In this document: piece after piece, positions 56,128 to 64,000 of the stretch
Layout of the letters: each line of letters opens with the position of its first letter
How positions within the stretch are numbered: position 1 is the first letter of the stretch
DNA from: Candidatus Hodarchaeota archaeon
GTDB lineage: Archaea > Asgardarchaeota > Heimdallarchaeia > Hodarchaeales > Hodarchaeaceae
DNA length: 64,000 bases
Assembly (NCBI GenBank): GCA_016840285.1
Contig: JAEOSR010000043.1
Coordinates: 21,410 to 85,409, forward strand
Reading direction: 5' to 3'
Position numbers and translations under genes: made by a program
The notes under the pieces: model-generated
What the model saw: the letters and a program-made list of their open reading frames with translations, nothing else
What the model was told of the DNA's origin: nothing
Database searches by the model: none

Positions 56128-56889
56128 TTAATAAAAACCGTTAAGAAATTCCCGTACATTCTTTCCAAGAACATTATGGTTATACCCCCCCTCTAAAACT
56201 CCAAACCGTCCACAGGGGGATTGCTCTTCAGAAAACACACGGATAATATTACCTATTGATTTATAGTCTTCAGTTGTTAATAATCCACCCCAATCATTTT
56301 CGTGTCTATCGAAACCAGCAGAAACACCAATTAAATCAACATTTTCGAGATCCTGGAAAAAATTTTTTACATTTTGAATAAATTGAGCTCGTGTTCTCCC
56401 TTCCACATGATAATATATTACATCTGGGGATTCACGGAATGTATTGTGTGTTCCATCTCCAAAATGAAGATCAAAATCAATAATAACAGCCTTAGTAATT
56501 CTTTTCTCAGATAGAAGCTTCGTGACTGCAATAGCAATGTTATTGAAATAACAAAATCCCCAAAATCCTTCAGGACTAGCGTGATGCCCTGGTGGACGTA
56601 TTAGGGCAAACATGGGTTCACTACGATCACAAGCATATTCACTTGCTAAGATCGCGCCTCCTGTAGCGAGCAGTGCTATCGGGTAAACTTGTTCACGAGA
56701 GCTTTTTACACGTAAAAGATGATTCTCGGTATGAACTAGTAAAATGTCTTTATCTACAGCTGGTTCAGGATTAACAAATTTGAAATCCCGTAATTCATCA
56801 ACGATAGCTTCCATACGGCCTGAATCAGCAGCTGGGTCAGAAGTATAAACTTTATAATAGTCTTGATGAAAAATGACTTGCTTTTTCAT
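56128..56889 (-). CDS. Histone-deacetylase-family hydrolase
   Basis: 253 residues with the zinc hydrolase signatures in order: RPPGHHA (the catalytic His pair), FCYFNNIAIAV, DFDLHFGDGTH (zinc Asp and His), SAGFDRHEND (zinc Asp) and LEGGYNH. It is shorter than the usual 300-340 residues because the N-terminal strand-helix units are abbreviated. Prokaryotic members deacetylate polyamines, acetoin-related compounds or proteins; the substrate is not readable. ATG at 56889. It lies 52 bases downstream of methyltransferase F on the same strand. Confidence 0.88.
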   Translation of the reverse strand: MKKQVIFHQDYYKVYTSDPAADSGRMEAIVDELRDFKFVNPEPAVDKDILLVHTENHLLRVKSSREQVYPIALLATGGAILASEYACDRSEPMFALIRPPGHHASPEGFWGFCYFNNIAIAVTKLLSEKRITKAVIIDFDLHFGDGTHNTFRESPDVIYYHVEGRTRAQFIQNVKNFFQDLENVDLIGVSAGFDRHENDWGGLLTTEDYKSIGNIIRVFSEEQSPCGRFGVLEGGYNHNVLGKNVREFLNGFY

Positions 56890-56941
56890 TTGTAATCCTT
56901 CTTCTTATTTTTTTCACCAAATTCTTGGCATTCGCCCTTTC

Positions 56942-59317
56942 TTACCGAAATTCTATTCTGTTTTTCTTTATTTTTTCTCTAGCAAATCGCCAAGATAATT
57001 CAAATTTCAAGATCTCTTGAATTTTTTCAATCTCAGTAGGATTCAATTCTAAACACTCTACAAGAACGAGATAATCAAGTTTTTTCTGAATCTTAAAATA
57101 TTCTGAACTTAAATTTTGAGTTTGATTGATTGATTCTATTTTTTTTTCACCGAGTCTTGAAATACAAGTTTTAAATTGAGTAAAAAGATTCTCGGAAATT
57201 TCTCTGGGATCTAGTACTAATAAATTTTGACATTCTTGAAGGGAGAGTTTTAATGACCCAAGACCCAGAGTTCGGGTGCCCTGTATTTCCCTAAGTAATA
57301 CCCCCAAAGTTGAATTTAAGAAACCAAGAAGGACAAATAGCCAATCTTCGTTATTTGCCCAAAATCCAATCCATTGTTTGTCAATGTGAAGCTTATCAGA
57401 ATTATAAACAACAAAAGATCGTTTGAAGATCATATTTGGTATTAATATTTCTGGTTGAACTAGAGGCACTTGATACCAGTTATATTTGGTTTTATTTTTA
57501 AAATATGGTCGTTTTAATATGTTATACTGAATTTCATTAAGATAATCTCGTAGTTCATGTGCACTGTCTTCTGAGATTTGTTTAGGAATATGAAGAAAAT
57601 ATTTTAATTCCTTGGATGGCGAGAAAATGGTTATCCATTCTTTTGGGGATTTTGTCATAAGATGTAAATTCCTTTTAGGAATTCTTTTTTTGTTTACTAA
57701 TTTCTTATTGAGATAAAAATATCGATTTGCTCCTGTAGTTGATCCCATTTCTAGTTTTCCAAGATTTTTTAATAAACAAAATTGATTCTTTTTATCAGTG
57801 AGTATTTTCACAAGATGGGAAGACATTGTAAAATAATCTAACCTTAAAAAAGGGAAAACTTTCCTCGAATTCATCATCAAAGGAGTTAAATCAGAAATTA
57901 ATGTAATTCTATATGAGTCGGTTTCTTTCGTTTTTAATTCTAATTTTGATTTATCATAAAGGATGGAGAACTTCTCTAATTTCTGAGTGAATTCTTGTGT
58001 TTCAAATTGCAATAAAGACTCTAAAGATTTTTTCCATACAATTATGGCTGCATTTTCTGCTTTAGTGTTTTTATTAGCTCGATGCCCAACAACAATATGA
58101 GTACGAATTTCTACACTTTCCCAAACTTCGAATGGTAACTCTAATACAAGATCTAGAAAGAAAAATGTCACAAAGACCTGTTTAAGTGGATTTGTGTATC
58201 GAGAAGACAACCAAGCTCGTGATAAGACGAAAGCGATAACACCTCCCTCAACCACATGAGTCATGGCTTTTAACCAAAAATAGATATACAAATCCGCTTT
58301 CCTATCCCATCTGAATTTTTTTTTCGGAAAAACATCTTGAAAAAACTGTGGATTATCTTTTAATCCTTTAATAAAAGTAGTGTGTAAACCATGATGTCGA
58401 ACATAAGGGGGATTTCCTATAATAATATCAAATTTATGAAAAGATGTATTATTTTCACTAAGAAAATTAGTTTCGTAAATTTGAAGTCCATTAAAGAAGA
58501 AATTTAATTCTTTCTCTGAAAATGTGCCATTCTGCGTTTTTTGCAAGTATTGTTGCAAAAGTATAATCTTTGCAAACTGAACACTAATTGAGTCAATGTC
58601 ATATCCATAAAGACGAGAAAAAGTCTCATTAATAATTCTTAATCTTGCCTCTGGTGGAATATTAACAAATATAGGATTAGCAAGTATTATAGACGATAAG
58701 AGGCTACTCATTTCTGCAAGAAACATTCCCGTTCCACAACTTGGATCTAAAATCCTAATACTTGAAAGAACATTAGCGATTTGATGATTATCTTTTAGTT
58801 GAAAATTCAACGGGTATTTACGTTGAAAAACAAGTTGATAAAGTGATTTATCATCAATAGATATGTCGTTTCTATTCCTGAGATAGAAAAATAAAGCGTA
58901 ATGACATAATACTTTAATTTGATTCCTTGGGGTAAAAAATATTCCAGCAGATTTTCGTTCTTTTGGTTTTTTTAGGGATTCATGGAAATTTGACAAGATA
59001 TAAGGCTCAAGAATGTTGTTTTCAGTATTAATAATTGTTAGAAAATACCACCACCACTCTTCTTGTTGTAGATAGTTTCTAAATGAATCTTTCATACGGA
59101 ACTCAAAAAATTGCTTAAACCATTGTATTTCCCATAAATCTGATTTGAAACTTAATTGTTCTACAAAGTTATGTTTATCTATGAATAAAGATTGACTTAA
59201 GTTGGGGAATAGAAACAGAAGACTGAGTGTTAGTCTGAAAAAGGTTTTCAATTGAGGCCAATTTTCAGAGTCTATTTCTATATGCTTACAACATTCAATC
59301 CATTCACTTCCTTTCAT
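56942..59317 (-). CDS. N6-adenine DNA methyltransferase F, Eco57I-like, orphan
   Basis: 791 residues. After a 120-residue N-terminal region come motif X SAGIFFTPRNQIK (123-135), motif I DPSCGTGMFLAEM (191-203), the YDIDSISVQ acidic loop and NPPYVRHHG (302-310). The C-terminal half is recognition-type, with LGSTTGANRYFYL (starting a TRD-like segment) and LLGFLNSTLGVLL. No nuclease motif is visible. Together with the VOC gene upstream and the deacetylase downstream it forms a minus-strand run. Confidence 0.88.
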   Translation of the reverse strand: MKGSEWIECCKHIEIDSENWPQLKTFFRLTLSLLFLFPNLSQSLFIDKHNFVEQLSFKSDLWEIQWFKQFFEFRMKDSFRNYLQQEEWWWYFLTIINTENNILEPYILSNFHESLKKPKERKSAGIFFTPRNQIKVLCHYALFFYLRNRNDISIDDKSLYQLVFQRKYPLNFQLKDNHQIANVLSSIRILDPSCGTGMFLAEMSSLLSSIILANPIFVNIPPEARLRIINETFSRLYGYDIDSISVQFAKIILLQQYLQKTQNGTFSEKELNFFFNGLQIYETNFLSENNTSFHKFDIIIGNPPYVRHHGLHTTFIKGLKDNPQFFQDVFPKKKFRWDRKADLYIYFWLKAMTHVVEGGVIAFVLSRAWLSSRYTNPLKQVFVTFFFLDLVLELPFEVWESVEIRTHIVVGHRANKNTKAENAAIIVWKKSLESLLQFETQEFTQKLEKFSILYDKSKLELKTKETDSYRITLISDLTPLMMNSRKVFPFLRLDYFTMSSHLVKILTDKKNQFCLLKNLGKLEMGSTTGANRYFYLNKKLVNKKRIPKRNLHLMTKSPKEWITIFSPSKELKYFLHIPKQISEDSAHELRDYLNEIQYNILKRPYFKNKTKYNWYQVPLVQPEILIPNMIFKRSFVVYNSDKLHIDKQWIGFWANNEDWLFVLLGFLNSTLGVLLREIQGTRTLGLGSLKLSLQECQNLLVLDPREISENLFTQFKTCISRLGEKKIESINQTQNLSSEYFKIQKKLDYLVLVECLELNPTEIEKIQEILKFELSWRFAREKIKKNRIEFR

Positions 59318-59355
59318 TCGCTTTTATTCCTAATTGCGCTTTAGATTTGTTAAGT

Positions 59356-59814
59356 TTAACTGATAGCATCAAAATTAGGTGATCCATCAGCTAGAAGGAT
59401 GTTCTTTTTCAGTAGTTGTATGAGAACCCCATGAGTAGATTTTGGATGGAAAAAAACTGAAAGTGCTTCTTCCGTGGGAGTTCTTCCTGCAAGAGGAAAT
59501 CCCGCTTTTTCAAAATCATCTATTGTACGTAAGATATCAGCTGATTCAAAGGCGATATGAAATAACCCTTCGCCTTTTTTCTCCAAAAATCTCTTAGTTG
59601 GACCTTCAGTTATAGGAGAGACAAGTTCGATGTAACAATTATTTCCGAGGGGAATGAATGCATATTGGAATTCCTCTTCTTCCTTACCTGTTGCATAAAA
59701 CTGTGTATGGATCTTTATCTCATTGCTATTCAGTCCAAATGCGTTGCAATATTTTGAGATAGCTGACTTCAAATTATGAACAACAATCCCTACATGATGA
59801 AAGTTTGTATTCAA
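59356..59814 (-). CDS. mce: Methylmalonyl-CoA epimerase (VOC family)
   Basis: 152 residues with two beta-alpha-beta-beta-beta modules. Metal ligands are in FHHVGIVVHN, QYAFIPLGNNCYIELVSP (Glu), GLFHIAFES (His) and GVLIQLL at the last strand, where the usual Glu appears as Gln. FFHPKSTHGVLIQ matches the end of methylmalonyl-CoA epimerases. It would convert (S)- to (R)-methylmalonyl-CoA. A general VOC dioxygenase or glyoxalase role cannot be ruled out, since the mutase is not in the window. Confidence 0.75.
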   Translation of the reverse strand: MNTNFHHVGIVVHNLKSAISKYCNAFGLNSNEIKIHTQFYATGKEEEEFQYAFIPLGNNCYIELVSPITEGPTKRFLEKKGEGLFHIAFESADILRTIDDFEKAGFPLAGRTPTEEALSVFFHPKSTHGVLIQLLKKNILLADGSPNFDAIS

Positions 59815-59933
59815 ATTGAAAACCTCTAATCATTTATTTGTTGTGACTAATTGAATGAAATTGTATTATCATAAATTTTTGTAAGATATTATCAACGAAT
59901 AATTTAATTAAGAATCCGTTGGATTAATTGAGT

Positions 59934-61163
59934 ATGAAAGCTCTTAGGTTTCATGCAAGTATTCCTAGATACATTACTACAAAATTTCTCGGAAAAATAA
60001 CTAAATCTGCTTATTTAAGTTTTTTTCCTCCGACAAGATTAGATGAAATTCCAGAACCAGTTGTGCAAAAAGGCTGGGTGAAAATACAAACAAAATTTGC
60101 AGGAATATGTGGTTCTGATGTTAATACGATCCTATTGCAGGAAAGTCCTCTCTTAGAGCCGTTGTGTTCTTTTCCTGCGGTTCTGGGTCACGAAAATGTT
60201 GGAATAGTCAATAAAATTGGTTCAGAAGTGATTAATGTTAATATTGGTGATCGGGTTGTTTTAGATCCCATTCTTAGTTGTATAACAAGGGGAATTGAAC
60301 CTGTTTGCCAGAATTGTCAAAAAGGTGACAATATTCGCTGTGAAAATTTTGATAGAGGAAATATTAGTCCTGCTTTTGACACAGGTTGGTGCAGAGATAC
60401 TGGTGGTGCCTTTAGCCAATATTATTTAGCTCATGAATCTCAAGTTCACAAAGTTCCTAAAAATGTCAGTGATGAAAACGCAGTCTTAGTAGAACCTTTT
60501 ACTATTGGAATCCATGCAGTATTACGACATTTTCCTAAGGATAGTGAAACCATTATCGTTATTGGGACAGGAGTTATTGGTCTGATGGTTATAATAGCCC
60601 TCAGAGCTTTTGGTAGCAAAGCAAAAATTATAGCAATCGATAAAAGTGAATATCAAGGAAAATTAGCATTAGAAAAAGCTGGAGCAGATTCTTTTATTCA
60701 AGTCAAAGAAGGGTATTATCAGAAAATTACAGAACAGTTCAATGCTCGACTGTACAAGCCTATTTTGGAGAAAAAAGAGCTTATTGTAGGAGGAGGTGCT
60801 GATATCGTGTTTGAGTGCGTTGGAATATCAAGTACTATAGAAGATGCTTTACGATTTACCAAGTCAGGGGGACGTATGATACTAATAGGCAATCCCCATA
60901 AAATTAGTGTTGATTGGTCATTAATATGGTCTAGAGAACTCCAGGTTTTAGGATCATTTGCGTCAACCCTGGAGAAAGAGGAAGTTGAAACAAGACATGC
61001 TTTCGATATTGCATTAGGATTAATGTCTTCTGGGGAAGTCGATGTATCGTGGATGATTACACACAAGTTCGACTTTCCTCGGGACTATAAAAGAGCATTT
61101 AAATATTCAATGAATAAGGGACGATATGGAGTGGTTAAGGCAATTTTTTCATTTGATTCGTAA
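59934..61163 (+). CDS. Zinc-dependent medium-chain alcohol dehydrogenase
   Basis: 409 residues from ATG 59934 (the TTG at 59928 adds two residues). The catalytic zinc site is intact: Cys in AGICGSDVNT and His-Glu in LGHENVG. The structural-zinc cysteines are partly spread (C-x8-C-x2-C-x7-C around PVCQNCQKGDNIRC). The NAD(P) site is IVIGTGVIGLMVIIAL. It is longer than the usual 340-360 residues, with an N-terminal extension (about 10-35) and an insert after the cysteine cluster. It should oxidise an alcohol or polyol. It is convergent with the next dehydrogenase, with one base between them. Confidence 0.87.
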   Translation: MKALRFHASIPRYITTKFLGKITKSAYLSFFPPTRLDEIPEPVVQKGWVKIQTKFAGICGSDVNTILLQESPLLEPLCSFPAVLGHENVGIVNKIGSEVINVNIGDRVVLDPILSCITRGIEPVCQNCQKGDNIRCENFDRGNISPAFDTGWCRDTGGAFSQYYLAHESQVHKVPKNVSDENAVLVEPFTIGIHAVLRHFPKDSETIIVIGTGVIGLMVIIALRAFGSKAKIIAIDKSEYQGKLALEKAGADSFIQVKEGYYQKITEQFNARLYKPILEKKELIVGGGADIVFECVGISSTIEDALRFTKSGGRMILIGNPHKISVDWSLIWSRELQVLGSFASTLEKEEVETRHAFDIALGLMSSGEVDVSWMITHKFDFPRDYKRAFKYSMNKGRYGVVKAIFSFDS

Positions 61164-61164
61164 T

Positions 61165-62184
61165 TTATTTCTCAAGATCTATCAAGACTTTCACTGTTGT
61201 AGAATCAGGACGCAAGATAGCTTCAAAACCCTGATCCACTATATCTTCAAGATTGATTATATGGGATATCATTGGTTTGAGTTGAACTCTTTTCTTTGCA
61301 ATGAGTTGTAAAGCTGTCTCAAATTCAGTGTAACCACAGTATGCAAATAATAGCTTCAACTCATTTTTTACAGCTGTTAAAAAATCAACTTCGACAGGAA
61401 GTTCATAAAGACCTAAAACTAAATAATTTCCTCCCTTGTTAACTGAAGAGAAAAATGTTGATATAGCCTCAGGAGAACCTGAGCATTCAATGACTGTATC
61501 AACTCCCTTTCCATTAGTTAAGTTCTCTAACTTGTTTTGAACATTTTCTTGAGAAGGATCGATTGCGAAATCAGCTCCCAAGACCACAGCTAATTTACTT
61601 CGTGTCTTATTTTTTTCACCTACCCCAACTAAGTTTGCACCTTGAAGCTTAGCAATTTGGATAGAATATAGTCCAATTGCTCCTGCTCCCTGAACTAATA
61701 TATTTGAACCTAGAATTGGTTCCCTGATTCGTTTATACCCATGTAAAACCGTAGTTAAGGGTTCGGTTAATGCAGCTTCTTTGTAATCTACTTCTTTAGG
61801 GATTTTATACAATGCTGTTTGAGGTAATACAACTAAATCTGCAAATCCACCATTTACGGTTATCCCTGGCATTTGTTTATTATTACATAGATTATGACGC
61901 CCTTTTTGACATAGACTACACCTATTACATGGAATAACTGAACTTGGAACTACACGATCTCCTACCTCCCATCCCGTAACTTTCTGACCCATTTCAATTA
62001 TTTCTCCAGAAAATTCATGGCCTAGTATTATTTCATCTCCGTTTCCATATTGATAGAACCCCAAATCATTACTACTTATTCCACAATATTTCGAACGAAT
62101 TAACACATCGTGTGTACCAATTTCTGGATCGGGTACCTCTTTTACAACAATATCTTTATTCTTCTGGAAAACAGCCGCTTTCAT
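61165..62184 (-). CDS. Medium-chain dehydrogenase (sorbitol/butanediol type), catalytic Cys replaced
   Basis: 339 residues. GHEFSGEI (His-Glu) and the structural-zinc set CNRCSLCQKGRHNLC are intact. The first catalytic-zinc ligand, normally Cys in GICGSD, is Ser (YCGISSNDL). The NAD site is VQGAGAIGLYSIQIAK. Loss of the Cys may weaken the catalytic zinc, or the Ser or the nearby Cys of YCG may replace it. It follows the acetolactate-synthase-like gene by 25 bases on the same strand, so it may reduce a ketone from that enzyme, such as acetoin. This is an inference from context. Confidence 0.85.
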   Translation of the reverse strand: MKAAVFQKNKDIVVKEVPDPEIGTHDVLIRSKYCGISSNDLGFYQYGNGDEIILGHEFSGEIIEMGQKVTGWEVGDRVVPSSVIPCNRCSLCQKGRHNLCNNKQMPGITVNGGFADLVVLPQTALYKIPKEVDYKEAALTEPLTTVLHGYKRIREPILGSNILVQGAGAIGLYSIQIAKLQGANLVGVGEKNKTRSKLAVVLGADFAIDPSQENVQNKLENLTNGKGVDTVIECSGSPEAISTFFSSVNKGGNYLVLGLYELPVEVDFLTAVKNELKLLFAYCGYTEFETALQLIAKKRVQLKPMISHIINLEDIVDQGFEAILRPDSTTVKVLIDLEK

Positions 62185-62209
62185 TTATTGTCATCACTTT
62201 TTTTAAAGT

Positions 62210-63931
62210 CTAATCTGGTAGATTACATCCTTCCAACCAGATTCCTGCAAGTGTTTCAAAATCAGGAGGTTCTAAATTTATCTCCCTGTCAACAACTATA
62301 TCTAGTATTGCTGGTACTTCAGATTTGAGTGCTTTTTCTAAAGCATGATTGATATCCTGTGGTTGAGTGACACGAATGCCAAAGCAACCCATAGATTCTG
62401 CCAATTTGTCATATCGAACATCAAAGAAGTCAACACCAATGTACCGTTGCTGATATACCATTTTTTGACCTGCTTTTATCATCCCATATGCCTGATCATT
62501 TACAACAATAATAATAATAGGAAGTTTTAATCGGCGCGCTGTCTCCAACTCTTGAACGTTGAACATAAAGGAACCATCACCCATGATAGCATAAATTTGC
62601 TTATCTGGTTTAGCTAATTGTGCGCCGATAGCATAACCAATTCCTACTCCAAGATGTCCAGAATCACAAGGCCATAAGAACGTATTTGGTTCATAGATCC
62701 TATTTAAATAGTGAGCCCAAACTCCCGTGTTTCCTCCATCGACAATGGAGATCGCATCACGAGGAAAAAACTCCCGAACATCCTTAATAACCCTCAGAGG
62801 GTGAATAGGTACCTGGTTAGAGCTTCCCTGTTCTAAAAAATCAGTTAACCAAGCTTCTTGAGCACCATGACATTCTTCTAGCCATTCTGAGAGATCAGGT
62901 GGAGACTTTCGTTTTTTTATCGATTTCAATAGTAGATCGGCTGTACTTCTTGCATCTCCAATGATACCTAACTCAACTTGTCTATTTAATCCAATTATTT
63001 CAGGATCTATATCAATTTGAATAACCTTTTGTGAATCTGGTTCTCCCCAAAAAGGTGGAAGCCCCCAGTTATCTAGATCACCAAAGCGGCCACCAATTAT
63101 TAGGATTAAATCAGCACCAGATTGAGCTGCAATTGCACCATAACCTGCAGGTAATAAGAGTAGTGGATGGTCCTCTGGTAGTATTCCACGAGCAAATACC
63201 GAACTAGTTACTGGGCATTGCAAATATTCCGCTAGGCGTCGAATTTCTTCACTAGCATTGGCACGAAGAGCTCCCCCTCCCACATGAATTAATGGATATT
63301 TTGCTTTGGCTATTAAGTCAGCAGCTTTTTCAATCAATGCAGGCGATGCTACAGGATTCATTAGACAACGATAATTCTCAGGTTTACTTACAGGTATCAA
63401 GAGTTCAGAGATATCATGTTTCTCAAACAAAACATTCGAGGGAACGTCAAGTAAAACAGGACCAGGTCTTCCTGAAATTGCTGACCGAAAAGCCCAATGA
63501 ACCAAACTCGGAATTCGCTTCCAAGGCGAAATTACAGCTTGCCATTTTGTAATTGGCTTGAATAAATTAATTTGATCAAGGTCCTGAGTCATACCATGCC
63601 CAGGATAAATGTTCCATGTTTGATTTTGAGCAGTGATTACAACCATTGGAATGGAATCAGCAAAAGCAGTGTATACTCCAGGAACTAAATCAGCAGCACC
63701 AGGACCTACAGTTCCTAAACACACACCTGGTTTGTTTGTAACCCGTGCCCAGGCATCAGTGGCATTTGCACTTGATTGCTCATGTCGAAATGTTACAAAA
63801 TCAATGGAATCCTCTTGATAGATAGCGTCAAGGATTGGATAGAGTTGATCACCTGGAATTCCGAATACGAACTTAATCCCTTCTTGTTTAAGACAGTCTA
63901 TTATAAGCTCTCCACCAGTCATTTGAACCAT
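62210..63931 (-). CDS. ThDP-dependent acetolactate synthase-like enzyme
   Basis: 573 residues with the three-domain ThDP fold: the Pyr domain with the catalytic Glu in FRHEQSSANATDAWAR and GTVGPGAADLVPG, a central domain, and the PP domain with GDGSFMFNVQELETA and NDQAYGMIKAGQ for the diphosphate-metal site. Its length matches acetolactate synthase large subunits (ilvB-like). It lacks an adjacent small regulatory subunit, so a catabolic acetolactate or related decarboxylase role is as likely as valine/isoleucine synthesis. ATG at 63931. It heads a two-gene unit with the dehydrogenase at 61165. Confidence 0.85.
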   Translation of the reverse strand: MVQMTGGELIIDCLKQEGIKFVFGIPGDQLYPILDAIYQEDSIDFVTFRHEQSSANATDAWARVTNKPGVCLGTVGPGAADLVPGVYTAFADSIPMVVITAQNQTWNIYPGHGMTQDLDQINLFKPITKWQAVISPWKRIPSLVHWAFRSAISGRPGPVLLDVPSNVLFEKHDISELLIPVSKPENYRCLMNPVASPALIEKAADLIAKAKYPLIHVGGGALRANASEEIRRLAEYLQCPVTSSVFARGILPEDHPLLLLPAGYGAIAAQSGADLILIIGGRFGDLDNWGLPPFWGEPDSQKVIQIDIDPEIIGLNRQVELGIIGDARSTADLLLKSIKKRKSPPDLSEWLEECHGAQEAWLTDFLEQGSSNQVPIHPLRVIKDVREFFPRDAISIVDGGNTGVWAHYLNRIYEPNTFLWPCDSGHLGVGIGYAIGAQLAKPDKQIYAIMGDGSFMFNVQELETARRLKLPIIIIVVNDQAYGMIKAGQKMVYQQRYIGVDFFDVRYDKLAESMGCFGIRVTQPQDINHALEKALKSEVPAILDIVVDREINLEPPDFETLAGIWLEGCNLPD

Positions 63932-64000
63932 GAATTAAAACACACCTTCAATAATTTTGCAGAAATCTCTTCTATAATGAGTAGGGTAATCGAATATATA

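Overview
The window looks like a piece of an AT-rich archaeal genome, most likely an Asgard archaeon. Archaeal traits are an F420H2:NADP oxidoreductase, a stand-alone EF-Tu domain-2-like protein, archaeal-type che genes and TATA-like promoter elements. The Asgard pointer is a cluster of eukaryote-like folds: a clear profilin homologue (19050-19424), a longin protein with a DENN-like C-terminal half (26703-27809), a pair of double longin-like proteins (4552-6683) and a longin-like protein inside the chemotaxis operon (53810-54556). There is no rRNA or universal marker here, so the class within Asgard cannot be fixed from this window. I found no rRNA, tRNA, CRISPR array or insertion sequence.

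Layout. 1-8.8 kb: two coiled-coil proteins, a C_GCAxxG_C_C redox protein, an aminotransferase/O-methyltransferase operon, the double-longin pair (the second copy carries one in-frame TGA), a membrane protein and a decayed alpha/beta hydrolase. 8.9-13.3 kb: an EF-Tu-like protein and two tandem N6-adenine DNA methyltransferases. 13.5-32.5 kb: a REC-PAS5 signalling protein, a Gfo/Idh/MocA oxidoreductase, a zinc-ribbon membrane protein, a YdjM-like membrane protein, profilin, a phosphohexomutase, Fno, a third methyltransferase, a class III aminotransferase facing an M20 peptidase, the longin/DENN-like protein, several unknown membrane proteins and an APC transporter. 33-42.7 kb: a metallophosphoesterase, two nucleotidyltransferase-fold proteins, a fourth methyltransferase, a class II tRNA nucleotidyltransferase-like protein with an apparently circularly permuted P-loop kinase, and a fifth methyltransferase. 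42.7-43.7 kb: threonine dehydratase. 43.9-56.0 kb: the chemosensory locus (CheB, CheR, CheC, CheA, CheY, a six-CheW-domain scaffold, a tailed CheW, a longin-like protein and a second CheB). 56.1-64 kb: a histone-deacetylase-family enzyme, a sixth methyltransferase, methylmalonyl-CoA epimerase, two zinc alcohol dehydrogenases and an acetolactate-synthase-like ThDP enzyme.

Four things stand out. First, there are six mutually divergent, stand-alone type IIG/Eco57I-like adenine methyltransferases in 64 kb, none with a visible nuclease domain or partner. Second, the tRNA nucleotidyltransferase-like protein has its Walker A motif at the extreme C-terminus, after the rest of the kinase domain. Third, the chemosensory operon has an internally duplicated six-module CheW scaffold, a CheW with a long charged tail and a longin-like protein, but no receptor and no CheD in the window. 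Fourth, two genes appear recently broken: a longin paralogue with a Gly-to-stop change, and an alpha/beta hydrolase that has lost its whole catalytic triad. All family calls come from reading motifs by eye; no database or structure search was run.
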